A DNA stretch of 64,000 nucleotides, from assembly GCA_020161365.1 (NCBI GenBank), contig JAIUNU010000012.1:62001-126000 (forward strand). The letters are read 5' to 3'. Under the pieces are notes generated by a model. It was not told the DNA's origin. It saw only the letters and a list, made by a program, of their open reading frames with translations, and made no database searches. Positions 1 through 9,314 of this stretch are shown piece by piece. Position numbers and translations under genes: made by a program. This DNA comes from Pseudomonadota bacterium (lineage in GTDB: Bacteria; Pseudomonadota; Alphaproteobacteria; Caulobacterales; Caulobacteraceae). Position 1 is the first letter of the stretch; each line of letters opens with the position of its first letter.

Positions 1-240
1 GACCTCGCCGTCGACACGGATCACGCTCTCGGCGCGCAGGCGCTCGACCACGTTGAAGCCCGGGGTTTCCGGGTGCAGGACCAGCTGGGTCAGACCGTAG
101 TGGTCGCGCAGGTCGATGAAGACCAGCCCGCCGTGGTCGCGCTTGCGGTGGATCCAGCCGGACAGACGCACGGCCGCGCCGGTGTCGGAAGCGCGCAGGG
201 CGCCGCAGTTATGGGTGCGATAGGCGTGCATGGTGGTCAT
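1..240 (-). CDS. aspS: Aspartyl-tRNA synthetase, N-terminal part (gene runs off the left edge)
   Basis: Only the first 80 codons are in the window. The reverse-strand translation begins [16 protein letters not shown] and continues with [12 protein letters not shown] and [14 protein letters not shown], the OB-fold tRNA anticodon-binding domain of bacterial-type AspRS. The enzyme charges tRNA-Asp in the cytoplasm. The start is ATG at 240; a second in-frame ATG lies at 231 and cannot be excluded. The frame is open to the window edge. The catalytic class II domain lies outside the window. tRNA-Asp is also in this window but 62 kb away. Confidence 0.93.
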
Positions 241-276
241 CAAAGTCTTGAATACGCGCTGATTTGCAAGGCGCGG

Positions 277-305
277 TAAGGCGCACGTGGGCGCCGCGAT
301 GTCAA
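277..305 (-). promoter_or_regulatory. Candidate promoter of aspS
   Basis: Reverse-strand TTGACA (300-305) is followed after 17 bases by GCCTTA (277-282), about 37 bases upstream of the aspS start. The -35 is perfect but the -10 is poor, so this is tentative. The tpiA-aspS gap otherwise holds only an imperfect GGACGG/CCGTCC inverted repeat and no T-run. Confidence 0.35.
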
Positions 306-355
306 GGATTCTGGGACGGACCGTGCGCAGGCGCGGCCCGTCCTTGGAAGGATCT

Positions 356-1123
356 TCAGGCCTGAGCAGCGCGGATGATGGCCAAGAAGTCGGCCGCCTT
401 GAGGGATGCGCCTCCAACGAGCGCGCCCCCGACCTCCGCCGCAGCAAGAATCTCGCCCGCATTATCGGGCTTCACTGAGCCGCCGTAGAGAATGGGAACA
501 ACCTTGCCCGCCTCACCGAAGATCGACCTCAGTTCGCCTCGGATGGCGGCATGCATTTCGACGATGTTATCGACCGACGCGGTTTTGCCCGTACCGATCG
601 CCCAGAGTGGTTCATAGGCGACGCTGAAGGCTTTGCCGGCCAACGTAGCCGGCAGTGAGTCGCGGACCTGCTGAACGACAAAGCTGACGGCGTCGCCGGC
701 TTCGCGCGTCGCCAGCGCCTCGCCGACGCAGACGATCGGCTCCAGCCCCGCCTCGGCGGCGGCTTCAGCCTTGCCCGCGACCTGCTCGGAGGTTTCGCCG
801 TGATCGCAGCGCCGTTCTGAATGGCCGCAAATCACCAGCTTTCCACCGGCGTCAGCGATCATCTCGGCGGCGATGTCACCGGTGTGCGCGCCGCTGGCCT
901 TGTCGTGACAATCCTGCCCCCCGGTCAAGACCGGGGAGTTTTCCAGCGCTTGGCTGAGCCGGTGCAACAGTGTGGCGGGAGGAAAGATGGCGATGCGGGC
1001 CGCCGCCGGCTCGTCTTCAAGAGCTGCGGCCACGGCGCGGGCCTCTTCGAGCGCAGTCGAAAGGCCGTTCATCTTCCAGTTTCCGGCGATCAGAGGCCGG
1101 GGCGTCGTGCTTGAAAGGGTCAT
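356..1123 (-). CDS. tpiA: Triosephosphate isomerase
   Basis: Interconverts dihydroxyacetone phosphate and glyceraldehyde 3-phosphate in glycolysis and gluconeogenesis (cytoplasm). The 255-residue product has the full family length. Visible motifs are GNWKMN with substrate-binding Lys17, ICGHSERR with catalytic His101, [12 protein letters not shown] with the catalytic base Glu171 and the start of flexible loop 6, and the phosphate-binding [10 protein letters not shown] near the C-terminus. It is read divergently from the ppiD-like gene and precedes aspS by 115 bases on the same strand. The start is ATG at 1123. Confidence 0.97.
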
Positions 1124-1172
1124 GAGCGCCTTCTTGGGGTCATGCTCCTTTGGGAAGTCAAGCCCACGCCGC

Positions 1173-1201
1173 TTGCCCCCTCGCCCGCGGCTCTACTATA
1201 C
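1173..1201 (+). promoter_or_regulatory. Candidate promoter of the ppiD-like/trpE operon
   Basis: TTGCCC (1173-1178), a 17-base spacer, then CTATAC (1196-1201). It lies in the tpiA/ppiD divergent region, about 60 bases before the chosen ppiD start. It resembles a sigma-70-type promoter by eye only. Confidence 0.4.
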
Positions 1202-1263
1202 CCGCTTGCTCTCGATCCTCGCGCCACCAAGCGCGAGGGTCCGTCTGGAAGGTTTTCGCGCTC

Positions 1264-3228
1264 ATGCTCGCCGGTTTCCGCAAACTCGCCAAATCACCCT
1301 TCGCAGTCGTGCTCTTTGGCCTGCTGATCGTCAGCTTCGCCGTGTTCGGCATCAGCGACGTCTTCAAGGGACCGAAGGGATCGGGCGTCATCAGCGCTGG
1401 GTCGCGCTCCATGAGCGCCGCCGACTTCAAGCAGCGGTTCGACAACTACCGCAAGGCCATGGAGCAGCGGAACGGGACGACCCTGACGCCGGACCAGGCC
1501 GTAGAGCAAGGCGTTGATCGCCAGATCGTCCAGGAACTGATGCTCCAGGAATCGTTGGCCGCCGCCCTCCAGCAAGCGGGCGTGGCGCCGTCTGACAAGC
1601 TGGTCGCCGATACTGTGCATCAGCAGATGAGCCAGTTGCCGCCGACGACGCGTCCTTTCGATCCGATCACCGGCAAGTTTGATTCCCGCGCTTACGCGGC
1701 TCTGATGCAGCAAAACGGCATCACGCCGCAGGCTTACGAGGCCTCGCTGCGCGACGAGATCGCCCAGACGCATTTCTTCTCCGCCATCGCCGACGGCCTG
1801 AAAGCCCCGCGCATCTACGCGGCGCTGCAGGGCGCTTACCTGCTGGAAGCGCGTGACATCTCGGCCTTCGCGGTGAACCCGGCCTCGGTCCAGCGCCCCG
1901 GCGCCCCGACCGACGCGCAGCTGATGGCGTTCATGAAAGAGAACGCAGACCGCCTGACGCGCCCCGAGACGCGCGTGCTGTCGATCATGCGCGTCAGCGC
2001 CCCCGCGCTGGAACCGACGGTGACCGTCGATCCCGCCGAGGTTCAAAAGGCCTTCAACTTCCGAAAGGATAGCCTGGCCAAGCCCGAAACGCGGACCATT
2101 ATCCAGATCGCAGCGCCTGACGCGAAGGCCGCTGCGACGATCTCACAGCGCCTGGCCAAGGGCGAAGACCCCGCCGCTGTCGCCAAGGCCTATGGCAAGA
2201 CCCCGCTGGTCCTGACGGACAAGCCGAAGACCGCCGTGCCGGACCGTAAGGTCGCTGAAGCCGCCTTCGCCCTGGCCGCTGGCCAGGTCAGCGGACCGAT
2301 CACCGGCGATCTCGGCGTCGCCGTTGTGAAGGTCACCAAGATCAACCCGGGCGCGGTCGCTACGCTGGAGAGCGTGCGTCCGCAGATCGAGGCCGAGGTC
2401 CGCGCCCAGGCAGCTCAAGCCAAGGCCTACGACCAGACCCAGACCTATCAGGACGCTCGTGACGCCGGCGCCGACCTGGTCTCGGCCGCTAGCAAGGCTG
2501 GGGCCCTGGTCATCACGACCGCCCCTGTCACGGCCCAAGGAACCGACCAGATGGGTCAACCGGTCGCCGGCCTGACGCCCGACATCGTGAAGACCGCCTT
2601 TGACCTGTCGCAGGGCGGCGAGAGCGAATTGGTCGAGCTGGGCAAGGGTGACTACTACGCCGTCCGCGTCGAGCGCATCGTTCCGGCGGCTCTGCCCCCG
2701 CTGGCTGAAATCAAGCCGCAGCTGAGCGCCGTCTGGATGGGCCAGGAGATGGCCAAGCGCATGAAGGCCAAGGCCGACGAACTGGCGGCGCGCGTCAAGA
2801 AGGGTGAGAGCCTGGAAGCGGTCGCCGCCTCGGCGCAGTCGAAGGTGCAGAAGATTCCGGGCGGCCTGACCCGTCAGAACGCTCAGCAGCACATGGCCCT
2901 AGGGGAGGAATTCCTGGGCGCGGCCTTCACCGCTAAGCCCGGCGCAATCTTCACGGCGCGCGCGGGCCAGCGGGGCGAAGCTTACGTGGTCGCCAAGCTC
3001 GATGCCGTTCGCCCCGCGCCGACGGCGAATGTGGCGCAGATCGCGCTGCTCACCGAAGGCCAAGCCGCCAACGGCCTGATGCGGGATCTGGCCGAGGCCA
3101 CGCGCCTCGTCGCCAAGACCCAGATGAAGACGAAGAGCAACCTCACCCTGGCGCGGCAGGCGATCGGCGTCGACACCGAAGCCCTCGCCAAGGCCGAAGC
3201 CGGCAAGGCCGGAAAGAAGGCCGAATAA
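1264..3228 (+). CDS. PpiD-like membrane-anchored peptidyl-prolyl isomerase / SurA-N domain protein
   Basis: A 654-residue protein with one N-terminal membrane anchor (about residues 12-32, FAVVLFGLLIVSFAVFGI) and a long periplasmic part. A SurA-N-like helical domain (about 45-190) is followed by parvulin-type segments (about 230-380) and a further C-terminal region. PpiD-family proteins help newly secreted proteins fold at the outer face of the inner membrane. I chose ATG 1264 because the membrane anchor begins right after it; the frame is open from 1150, but those extra residues are basic and unlike the family. The stop codon overlaps the trpE start by one base (TAATG), so the two are very likely co-translated. 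Whether the parvulin domain is catalytically active cannot be judged by eye. Confidence 0.88.
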   Translation: MLAGFRKLAKSPFAVVLFGLLIVSFAVFGISDVFKGPKGSGVISAGSRSMSAADFKQRFDNYRKAMEQRNGTTLTPDQAVEQGVDRQIVQELMLQESLAAALQQAGVAPSDKLVADTVHQQMSQLPPTTRPFDPITGKFDSRAYAALMQQNGITPQAYEASLRDEIAQTHFFSAIADGLKAPRIYAALQGAYLLEARDISAFAVNPASVQRPGAPTDAQLMAFMKENADRLTRPETRVLSIMRVSAPALEPTVTVDPAEVQKAFNFRKDSLAKPETRTIIQIAAPDAKAAATISQRLAKGEDPAAVAKAYGKTPLVLTDKPKTAVPDRKVAEAAFALAAGQVSGPITGDLGVAVVKVTKINPGAVATLESVRPQIEAEVRAQAAQAKAYDQTQTYQDARDAGADLVSAASKAGALVITTAPVTAQGTDQMGQPVAGLTPDIVKTAFDLSQGGESELVELGKGDYYAVRVERIVPAALPPLAEIKPQLSAVWMGQEMAKRMKAKADELAARVKKGESLEAVAASAQSKVQKIPGGLTRQNAQQHMALGEEFLGAAFTAKPGAIFTARAGQRGEAYVVAKLDAVRPAPTANVAQIALLTEGQAANGLMRDLAEATRLVAKTQMKTKSNLTLARQAIGVDTEALAKAEAGKAGKKAE

Positions 3229-4769
3229 TGAGCCTGGAGCCCGCGTTCGAGGCCTTTTCGGAGGCCTATGACGCCGGACGACAACAAGTCGTCTGGACGC
3301 GCCTGATCGACGATCTGGAGACACCTGTCTCGGCCTATCTCAAGATCGCACAGGCGCGGCCCTACAGCTTCCTGTTCGAGAGCGTCGAGGGCGGGGCTTG
3401 GCGCGGTCGGTACTCGATCGTGACCATGAACCCGGACCTCGTCTGGCGTTGCCGCGGGGATCAAGCCGAGATCGCCGAGGGCGACGACATCGCCGCCGGA
3501 CGTTTCACGGCTCAGCCCGGTGGGGCGCTGGACAGCCTTCGCGACCTTGTCGCGCGGTCGCGGATGGAGCTTCCGAAAGGCCTGCCGCCGATGGCGGCGG
3601 GCGTGTTCGGCGCCTTGGGCTATGATCTAGTGCGCCTTGTCGAGCGCCTTCCCGACATCAATCCGGACACGCTGAACCTGCCCGACGGGATCATGACCCG
3701 CCCGTCCATCGTCGCGGTGTTCGACGCCATCGCCCAGGAAATCATCCTGACGACGACGGTGCGGCCTCAGGCGGGGGTCTCGGCCAAGACGGCCCACGAT
3801 CAGGCGCGCGCCCGCATCGAAACTGTGATCGCCGATCTGCATCGTCCCTTGGCGCATGACGCGCCCCGCGCGCCGCGTGGTCCCATGGACTTCACCACGC
3901 CGGTCAGCCGCGCGGACTACGCCGAGGTGGTCGCCAAGGCCAAGGACTACATCGCCGCCGGCGACATCTTTCAGGTCGTGGCCAGCCACCGCTTCCGCGC
4001 GCCGTTCGACCTCCCGCCGTTCGCGCTCTATCGCTCGCTGCGGCGGACCAACCCCTCACCGTTCCTGTTCTTCCTGAACCTGGATGGGTTCAACCTCGTC
4101 GGCTCCAGCCCTGAGATCCTGGTGCGGCTGCGCGATGGCAAGATCACCATCCGGCCGATCGCCGGCACGCGCCCGCGCGGGGCGACCCCGGAGGAAGACG
4201 CTGCGCTGGAGGCCGAACTGCTGGCCGATCCAAAGGAACGCGCCGAGCACCTGATGCTGCTCGACCTGGGCCGCAACGACGTGGGCCGCGTGGCGATGCT
4301 GAACCAGCACGGCCGTAACGCTCCGCCGGAACAGACGCGCTCCAGGGGACCGAACGTGCGGGTCACCGAAAGTTTCACGATCGAGCGCTACAGCCACGTG
4401 ATGCACATCGTTTCGAACGTCGAAGGCACAGCGCCCGAGGGCGTCGATCCGGTCGACGTCCTGATGGCCGCCCTGCCCGCCGGCACGCTGTCGGGCGCGC
4501 CCAAGGTTCGCGCCATGGAGATCATCGACGAGTTCGAGGTCGAGAAGCGCGGCATCGGCTACGCTGGCGCTGTTGGCTATTTCGGCGCGGACGGAGCTGT
4601 CGACACCTGCATCGTGCTGCGTACGGCGCTGGTGAAGGACGGCATGATGTATGTCCAGGCCGGTGGCGGCATCGTCGCCGACAGCGATCCCGACGCCGAG
4701 TACGACGAGACTCTGCACAAGTCCCGGGCCCTGAAGCGCGCCGCCGAAGAGGCCTGGCGATTCAGCTGA
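3228..4769 (+). CDS. trpE: Anthranilate synthase component I
   Basis: Converts chorismate and ammonia (or glutamine with TrpG) to anthranilate, the first committed step of tryptophan synthesis. The 513-residue product has the N-terminal Trp-feedback domain and the C-terminal chorismate-binding domain, with LVGSSPEILVRL, IAGTRPRG, LLDLGRNDVGRVA, LSGAPKVRAMEIIDE and GYAGAVGYFG all intact. It starts inside the stop of the PpiD-like gene, leaving no room for a trp leader-peptide attenuator. The glutaminase gene trpG is not adjacent: a small opposite-strand gene lies between them. Confidence 0.97.
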   Translation: MSLEPAFEAFSEAYDAGRQQVVWTRLIDDLETPVSAYLKIAQARPYSFLFESVEGGAWRGRYSIVTMNPDLVWRCRGDQAEIAEGDDIAAGRFTAQPGGALDSLRDLVARSRMELPKGLPPMAAGVFGALGYDLVRLVERLPDINPDTLNLPDGIMTRPSIVAVFDAIAQEIILTTTVRPQAGVSAKTAHDQARARIETVIADLHRPLAHDAPRAPRGPMDFTTPVSRADYAEVVAKAKDYIAAGDIFQVVASHRFRAPFDLPPFALYRSLRRTNPSPFLFFLNLDGFNLVGSSPEILVRLRDGKITIRPIAGTRPRGATPEEDAALEAELLADPKERAEHLMLLDLGRNDVGRVAMLNQHGRNAPPEQTRSRGPNVRVTESFTIERYSHVMHIVSNVEGTAPEGVDPVDVLMAALPAGTLSGAPKVRAMEIIDEFEVEKRGIGYAGAVGYFGADGAVDTCIVLRTALVKDGMMYVQAGGGIVADSDPDAEYDETLHKSRALKRAAEEAWRFS

Positions 4770-4772
4770 GCC

Positions 4773-5000
4773 TTAGGGCTGCATTCCCCGCTCGGGACCG
4801 CCCAGTCGGTCGTCCGGAATGTGCTGCGTGACCGCAGGCGGCGCCAGCACCATGACCGTGGCGAAGCTGAGCGCACAGAACGCGGCGAACGCCGCGGCCG
4901 CCAGCACCGGCCCCATCTTCTGGGCGCGTTGCTTGGGCCGCAGCAGAGCGCGGACATAGGCGACGGCGACAGGGTCCAGGGCGGAATCACGCGGGTCCAT
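4773..5000 (-). CDS. Small single-pass membrane protein, unknown function
   Basis: A 75-residue protein on the strand opposite the trp genes. It has an N-terminal soluble stretch (MDPRDSALDPVAVAYVRALL), then a predicted membrane helix at about residues 31-52 (VLAAAAFAAFCALSFATVMVLA) and a short tail. I do not recognise a family. Its stop lies 3 bases beyond the trpE stop, so it converges on trpE and reads away from trpG. That an unbroken frame with a clear hydrophobic helix fills the gap supports a real gene. I saw no strong ribosome binding site or promoter. Confidence 0.6.
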   Translation of the reverse strand: MDPRDSALDPVAVAYVRALLRPKQRAQKMGPVLAAAAFAAFCALSFATVMVLAPPAVTQHIPDDRLGGPERGMQP

Positions 5001-5214
5001 GTGCGCATCATGCGCAAGACCAGGGCCGCTGTAACCGTTACTGAAAGCCGCAGGCGGAAATGGCGATGCACAATGCCATGGCTCAGGCCGCAGGTCCTGC
5101 CGGCGCTCTTCCTGGAAACCTCCGTTTGATTGAAACCTGGAACACGTTCGAGCCGCGAAACCGCTTACGCTTTGGCCTAACGCGCTCTAGAACCGCACTT
5201 CGAAAGGCGGCGTC

Positions 5215-5811
5215 ATGATCCTCGTCATCGATAACTACGACAGCTTCACCTACAATCTCGTCCACTATCTGAACGAGCTCGGCGCGGACACGACCGTCTA
5301 TCGCAACGACGCGTTGACCGTCACCGAAGCGTTGGGCCTTCAGCCGGCCGCCGTACTGCTGTCCCCGGGCCCCAAGGCGCCGGACCAGGCCGGCATCTGC
5401 CTGCCGCTGCTTGAAGCCGCGCCCGCCGATCTCCCCATCCTCGGCGTCTGCCTCGGCCACCAGGCCATCGGTCAGGCCTTCGGCGGCGAGGTCATCCGCG
5501 CCAAGGCCGTCATGCATGGCAAGGTCAGCAAGGTCCGCCACAACGACAAGGGCATCTTCAAGGGACTGCCCAACCCGTTCACGGCCACGCGCTATCACAG
5601 CCTCGCCGTGCGCCGCGAAGATCTTCCGGCCGACCTGGAGGTTACCGCCTGGACCGACGACGGCGAGATCATGGGCGTCCAGCACAAGACCCGCCCGATC
5701 TTCGGCGTCCAGTTCCATCCCGAGTCGATCGCCACCGAGGGCGGCCATCAGATGCTGGCTAACTTCACGGATCTTGCCGGCGTCAAACGCGACGCGGCGA
5801 TCTGGGTCTAG
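5215..5811 (+). CDS. trpG: Anthranilate synthase component II (glutamine amidotransferase)
   Basis: Supplies ammonia from glutamine to TrpE. The 198-residue product has class I amidotransferase signatures: PGP near residue 51, the nucleophile Cys79 in [15 protein letters not shown], and the His168/Glu170 pair in [14 protein letters not shown]. It could also serve as PabA, since many bacteria share one glutaminase for both pathways; no separate pabA is in the window. It is the first gene of trpG-trpD-trpC, 8 bases before trpD. The 214 bases upstream (5001-5214) must carry its promoter, but no convincing -35/-10 pair was assigned. Confidence 0.96.
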   Translation: MILVIDNYDSFTYNLVHYLNELGADTTVYRNDALTVTEALGLQPAAVLLSPGPKAPDQAGICLPLLEAAPADLPILGVCLGHQAIGQAFGGEVIRAKAVMHGKVSKVRHNDKGIFKGLPNPFTATRYHSLAVRREDLPADLEVTAWTDDGEIMGVQHKTRPIFGVQFHPESIATEGGHQMLANFTDLAGVKRDAAIWV

Positions 5812-5819
5812 GCTTCCCG

Positions 5820-6845
5820 ATGTCCGACGCCTTCAAGCCGCTGCTGGCCAAGCTCGCCGATGGTCAGACCCTCGACGACAACGACGCTGAGCTGTTTTTC
5901 GCCGCCTGCCTGCGCGGGGAACCGACCCCGGCGCAAGTCGCCGCCGCGGTGACCGCCATCCGCCTGCGCGGCGAAACCGTAGGCGAGATTGCGGCCTGCG
6001 CCCGCGCGATGCGCCGCGCTGCGGTGCAGCTCGAGCACCCGTATGATGTGATCGATGTGTGCGGAACCGGCGGCGACGGCCTCCACACCCTGAACATCTC
6101 CACCGCAGTGGGATTCGTGGCCGCCGGGGGCGGTCTCAAGGTCGCCAAGCATGGAAACCGGGCGATCACCTCGAAATCGGGCACCGCCGACGTGTTGAGC
6201 GCGCTGGGCGTCAACATCGACGCCACGCGTGAGCAGCAGCGCAAGGCGCTGGACGAGGCCGGCATTTGCTTCCTGTTCGCCCAGGCGCACCACGGCGCAA
6301 TGAAGCACGTCTCGCCGATCCGGCAGCAGCTAGGGTTCCGCACGATCTTCAACCTGCTAGGTCCGCTCACCAACCCGGCCGGCGCCAAGCGGCAGGTCGT
6401 GGGCGTCTCGGCGCCCCGCTTCGTCGAGCCGATCGCCAAGGCGCTGGGCGCTTTGGGCGCGGAACGCGCCTGGTCCGTGCACGGCTCTGGCATGGACGAG
6501 CTGACGACGACGGGTGAGACCGAGGTCGCCGAATGGCGCGACGGCGTCGTGCGCCTGTTCAAGATTACGCCCGAAGCCGTGGGACTACCGCGCGCCTCAC
6601 TGTCGGACCTGACGGGGGGCGATCCCGCCTTCAACGCGGCGGCGCTGACGCGCCTGTTCGACGGCGAAAACGGACCTTATCGCGACATCGTCCTACTCAA
6701 CGCCGCCGCCGCGTTCCTCGTTGCCGACAAGGTCGAAACCCTGGCGGAGGGGATCGTCCTGGCGGCTGAGGTCATCGATAACGGGCGCGCCAAGGCCGCC
6801 CTCGCCGGCCTGGTGGCCGCCACCCACACGGAAGTTCACGCGTGA
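5820..6845 (+). CDS. trpD: Anthranilate phosphoribosyltransferase
   Basis: Transfers the phosphoribosyl group of PRPP to anthranilate (second step of the tryptophan branch). The 341-residue product has the family length. The PRPP-binding [15 protein letters not shown] (about residues 81-95) and [21 protein letters not shown] are intact, as is [16 protein letters not shown]. It lies between trpG (8 bases upstream) and trpC, whose GTG start overlaps its stop, so trpGDC are probably translationally coupled. Confidence 0.97.
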   Translation: MSDAFKPLLAKLADGQTLDDNDAELFFAACLRGEPTPAQVAAAVTAIRLRGETVGEIAACARAMRRAAVQLEHPYDVIDVCGTGGDGLHTLNISTAVGFVAAGGGLKVAKHGNRAITSKSGTADVLSALGVNIDATREQQRKALDEAGICFLFAQAHHGAMKHVSPIRQQLGFRTIFNLLGPLTNPAGAKRQVVGVSAPRFVEPIAKALGALGAERAWSVHGSGMDELTTTGETEVAEWRDGVVRLFKITPEAVGLPRASLSDLTGGDPAFNAAALTRLFDGENGPYRDIVLLNAAAAFLVADKVETLAEGIVLAAEVIDNGRAKAALAGLVAATHTEVHA

Positions 6846-7630
6846 CCGACATTCTGGCGAAAATCGCCGACTACAAGCGCGACGACGTCGCGAGCCGCAA
6901 GGCCGCGCGGTCGCAGGCCGACGTGGACGCCGCTGCAACGGCGGGTTCGCCCCCGCGCGGATTCAAGGCCGCGCTGCAGGCCGCTCACGGCCCAGGGAAG
7001 CTCTCGCTGATCGCCGAGATCAAGAAGGCCTCGCCGTCGAAAGGCCTGATCCGGGAGGATTTCGACCCGCCAGTCCTCGCGCAAGCCTACGAAGCCGGCG
7101 GCGCGGCCTGTCTTTCGGTGCTGACGGATGGTCCAAGCTTCCAGGGCGCGGACGACTATCTGGTCGCCGCCCGGGCCGCGACCGCCCTGCCCTGTATCCG
7201 CAAGGACTTCCTGGTCGACCCCTGGCAGGTGGCCGAAAGCCGCGCGCTGGGCGCCGACGCGATCCTCGTCATCCTGGCGATGATCGACGACGTCTTGGCG
7301 GCTGAGCTGATGGCCGAGGCCCGTCGTCTCGGTATGGACGCCCTGGTCGAGGTGCATGACGAAGCCGAGATGGCCCGCGCCGGCGCTCTGGGCGCGGACC
7401 TCGTGGGGATCAACAATCGCGATCTGAAGAGTTTCGTCGTCGATCTGGCGGTGACCGAAAGACTGTCGGCCCAGGCGCCAAGCGACGCGCTTCTGGTCAC
7501 CGAGAGCGGCATCTTCACCCATCAGGATGTCGTTCGCATGGAAGCGACCGGCGCGAAGGCCATGCTTGTCGGCGAGAGTCTGATGCGTCACGCGGACGTT
7601 ACGGCCGCGACCCGCACCCTGATCGGCTAA
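6842..7630 (+). CDS. trpC: Indole-3-glycerol-phosphate synthase
   Basis: Closes the ring of carboxyphenylamino-deoxyribulose 5-phosphate to indole-3-glycerol phosphate. A 262-residue TIM-barrel enzyme with [15 protein letters not shown] (catalytic lysine region), [23 protein letters not shown] and the phosphate-binding VTESGI and [10 protein letters not shown]. The start is GTG at 6842 in a four-base overlap (GTGA) with the trpD stop. No phosphoribosylanthranilate isomerase domain is fused, so trpF must lie elsewhere. Confidence 0.96.
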   Translation: MTDILAKIADYKRDDVASRKAARSQADVDAAATAGSPPRGFKAALQAAHGPGKLSLIAEIKKASPSKGLIREDFDPPVLAQAYEAGGAACLSVLTDGPSFQGADDYLVAARAATALPCIRKDFLVDPWQVAESRALGADAILVILAMIDDVLAAELMAEARRLGMDALVEVHDEAEMARAGALGADLVGINNRDLKSFVVDLAVTERLSAQAPSDALLVTESGIFTHQDVVRMEATGAKAMLVGESLMRHADVTAATRTLIG

Positions 7631-7725
7631 ACCCAAAACGGGCTTTCAAGGCGCTGGCGCCGGACGGCGAAGCAGCTCCATCTTTCCCCCGTCGCCGCGC
7701 CGAGAACGCGGATGAGGAAACGGAC

Positions 7726-8316
7726 ATGAACTGGCTCGCACGAGTCGTGAAATGGGCTCTGGCCACAAACTTCAAGCTGCAGGGCTGGAAGATCGAAGGT
7801 GCGCCGCCCGAGACGCGCAAATTCGTCGTTATCGCTGCGCCACACACCAGCAACTGGGACTTCGTGTATTTTGTCGGCGCCGCCGACGCGCTGAACCTTG
7901 ACCTCAGCTTTATCGGCAAGGCGTCTCTGTTCAAGGCGCCGTTCGATCAAATGATGCGGGATCTCGGCGGTATCCCCCTCGACCGCGAACGCTCCAAGGA
8001 CATGGTCAAGGCCATGGTCGAAGAGTTCGGGCGTCGAGACACTTTCATGCTGACGATCGCGCCCGAAGGCACGCGCGGCAAGGCGCGGCAATGGAAGACA
8101 GGCTTCTATCACATCGCCATGGGCGCCAAGGTCCCGATGGTGCTGGGGATGATGGACTACGAGCGAAAGGTCGTAGGCTTGGGCCCCGCGATCTATCCGA
8201 CAGGCGATTACGCCGCCGACATGCGCCGGATCGCCAGCTTCTACCAAAGCTGCACCCCGAAGTTCCCCGAGCTTGCCACGCGCTTCGATGATCTTGACGC
8301 GGCTCCCGACGCCTGA
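7726..8316 (+). CDS. PlsC-type acyltransferase (1-acylglycerol-3-phosphate acyltransferase-like)
   Basis: A 196-residue member of the glycerolipid acyltransferase superfamily. The catalytic HX4D motif is His40-Asp45 (PHTSNWDF) and the phosphate-binding EGTR motif is Glu114-Arg117 (IAPEGTRGK). There is only one weakly hydrophobic N-terminal segment, so peripheral membrane attachment is likely. The family acylates lysophosphatidate or related glycerolipids; this short form resembles proteins whose substrate is not known, so the exact acceptor is open. It sits 95 bases after trpC on the same strand and before a methyltransferase. Confidence 0.85.
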   Translation: MNWLARVVKWALATNFKLQGWKIEGAPPETRKFVVIAAPHTSNWDFVYFVGAADALNLDLSFIGKASLFKAPFDQMMRDLGGIPLDRERSKDMVKAMVEEFGRRDTFMLTIAPEGTRGKARQWKTGFYHIAMGAKVPMVLGMMDYERKVVGLGPAIYPTGDYAADMRRIASFYQSCTPKFPELATRFDDLDAAPDA

Positions 8317-8365
8317 CGTGCGCGCCTGGTCTATAAGGCGGGCGCTGGGCTGACGGGAGAATCGG

Positions 8366-9217
8366 ATGCGCGCCTTACTGACGTCGTTGAAAGCCCTGGC
8401 GCCGGCTCCGATCAAGCGCGCGTGGCGGAGGTTTCGCACCTCTCCTCCGGCTCCGGCCCAGCCGGAACGGGGGCGGAGCGACGAGACGGGCGCGATCAGT
8501 GCGCCGCCCGAACTGTGGCATCTGGTCGGCGCCGCCGACGCCGACTTCATCCGGGTCGGCCAAGGGTTCAAGTCCCTCTTTCTGGACGCCGGCCTGAAGC
8601 CCCATCACGCCCTTCTGGACGTCGGCTGCGGTATCGGACGCGCGGCCGCGCCGCTCGTCGACTATCTGGACGAGAACGGCCGCTACGCAGGTTTCGACGT
8701 GATGTCGGAGGCCATCGACTGGTGCCGCGCCAATATCGCTGTCGGAGACCCGAGGTTCGAGTTCCTCCACGCCGACATGCACAGCGACCGCTACAATCCA
8801 GGCGGAACCCAGCCCGCCAGCGCTTATATCTTTCCTTACCCCGACGCGAGCTTCGACTACGTCTGGCTCGGCTCGGTCTTCACGCACCTGCTGGCTGCCG
8901 ACCAAGCGCAGTTCGCGCGCGAGATAGAACGGGTGCTCAGGCCCGGCGGCGTCAGCATCATCTCGTGGTACCTGATCGATGACGAGGCGCGCGCCAACGC
9001 CGGCGAGGGCCGCGCGGCCTTCGACTTCGCCCATGCGCTGGATGGATGCTGGACTGCGACGCCAGATTTGCCCGAGGCGGTCATAGGCTACGATCTACAG
9101 GCTGTGCGTGACCAGTACGAGGCGTTGGGTCTGGACGTGCTGAACCAGGCGCTAGGGGTTTGGCGGCGGGAGCCTCTGCAGGACCAAGACATCATCATCG
9201 CCCGAAAACGCGCCTAA
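8366..9217 (+). CDS. Class I SAM-dependent methyltransferase
   Basis: A 283-residue protein with a Rossmann methyltransferase core. Motif I is LLDVGCGIGRAAAPLVDYL (about residue 75), followed by YAGFDVMSEAIDWCRANI (acidic ribose-binding position), DASFDYVWLGSVFTHL, and EIERVLRPGGVSIISWYL (motif III region). The substrate is not evident. The first 50 residues are Pro/Arg-rich and may be a linker. It is 49 bases after the acyltransferase; the pair may act together on a lipid or glycan, but that is only inference from neighbourhood. Confidence 0.87.
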   Translation: MRALLTSLKALAPAPIKRAWRRFRTSPPAPAQPERGRSDETGAISAPPELWHLVGAADADFIRVGQGFKSLFLDAGLKPHHALLDVGCGIGRAAAPLVDYLDENGRYAGFDVMSEAIDWCRANIAVGDPRFEFLHADMHSDRYNPGGTQPASAYIFPYPDASFDYVWLGSVFTHLLAADQAQFAREIERVLRPGGVSIISWYLIDDEARANAGEGRAAFDFAHALDGCWTATPDLPEAVIGYDLQAVRDQYEALGLDVLNQALGVWRREPLQDQDIIIARKRA

Positions 9218-9258
9218 AAGATTTTATTAAGCTTTTGATTCTTCGGCTATTTTCGGCG

Positions 9259-9299
9259 CAGAGATTATTAAGTCTCTGAAATTTCGGGCGTTTCGCCCG
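9259..9299. repeat. Two small inverted repeats upstream of lexA
   Basis: CAGAGA/TCTCTG (about 9260-9279, loop about 8) and CGGGCG/CGCCCG (9285-9290 / 9294-9299, loop TTT). They lie in an AT-rich 171-base gap between the methyltransferase and lexA. Neither is followed by a clear T-run, so they are at best a weak terminator or upstream regulatory structure. Confidence 0.35.
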
Positions 9300-9314
9300 T
9301 TAACGAAGCTCGGC

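Noticed and set aside
1294..2046. Reverse-strand frame opposite the ppiD-like gene
   Set aside because: Arg/His-rich shadow frame; the forward-strand protein has a membrane anchor and family domains.
9229..9312. Possible CtrA box upstream of lexA (TTAA-like elements)
   Set aside because: The TTAA copies are not spaced by seven bases as needed for TTAA-N7-TTAA, so no CtrA site is called.
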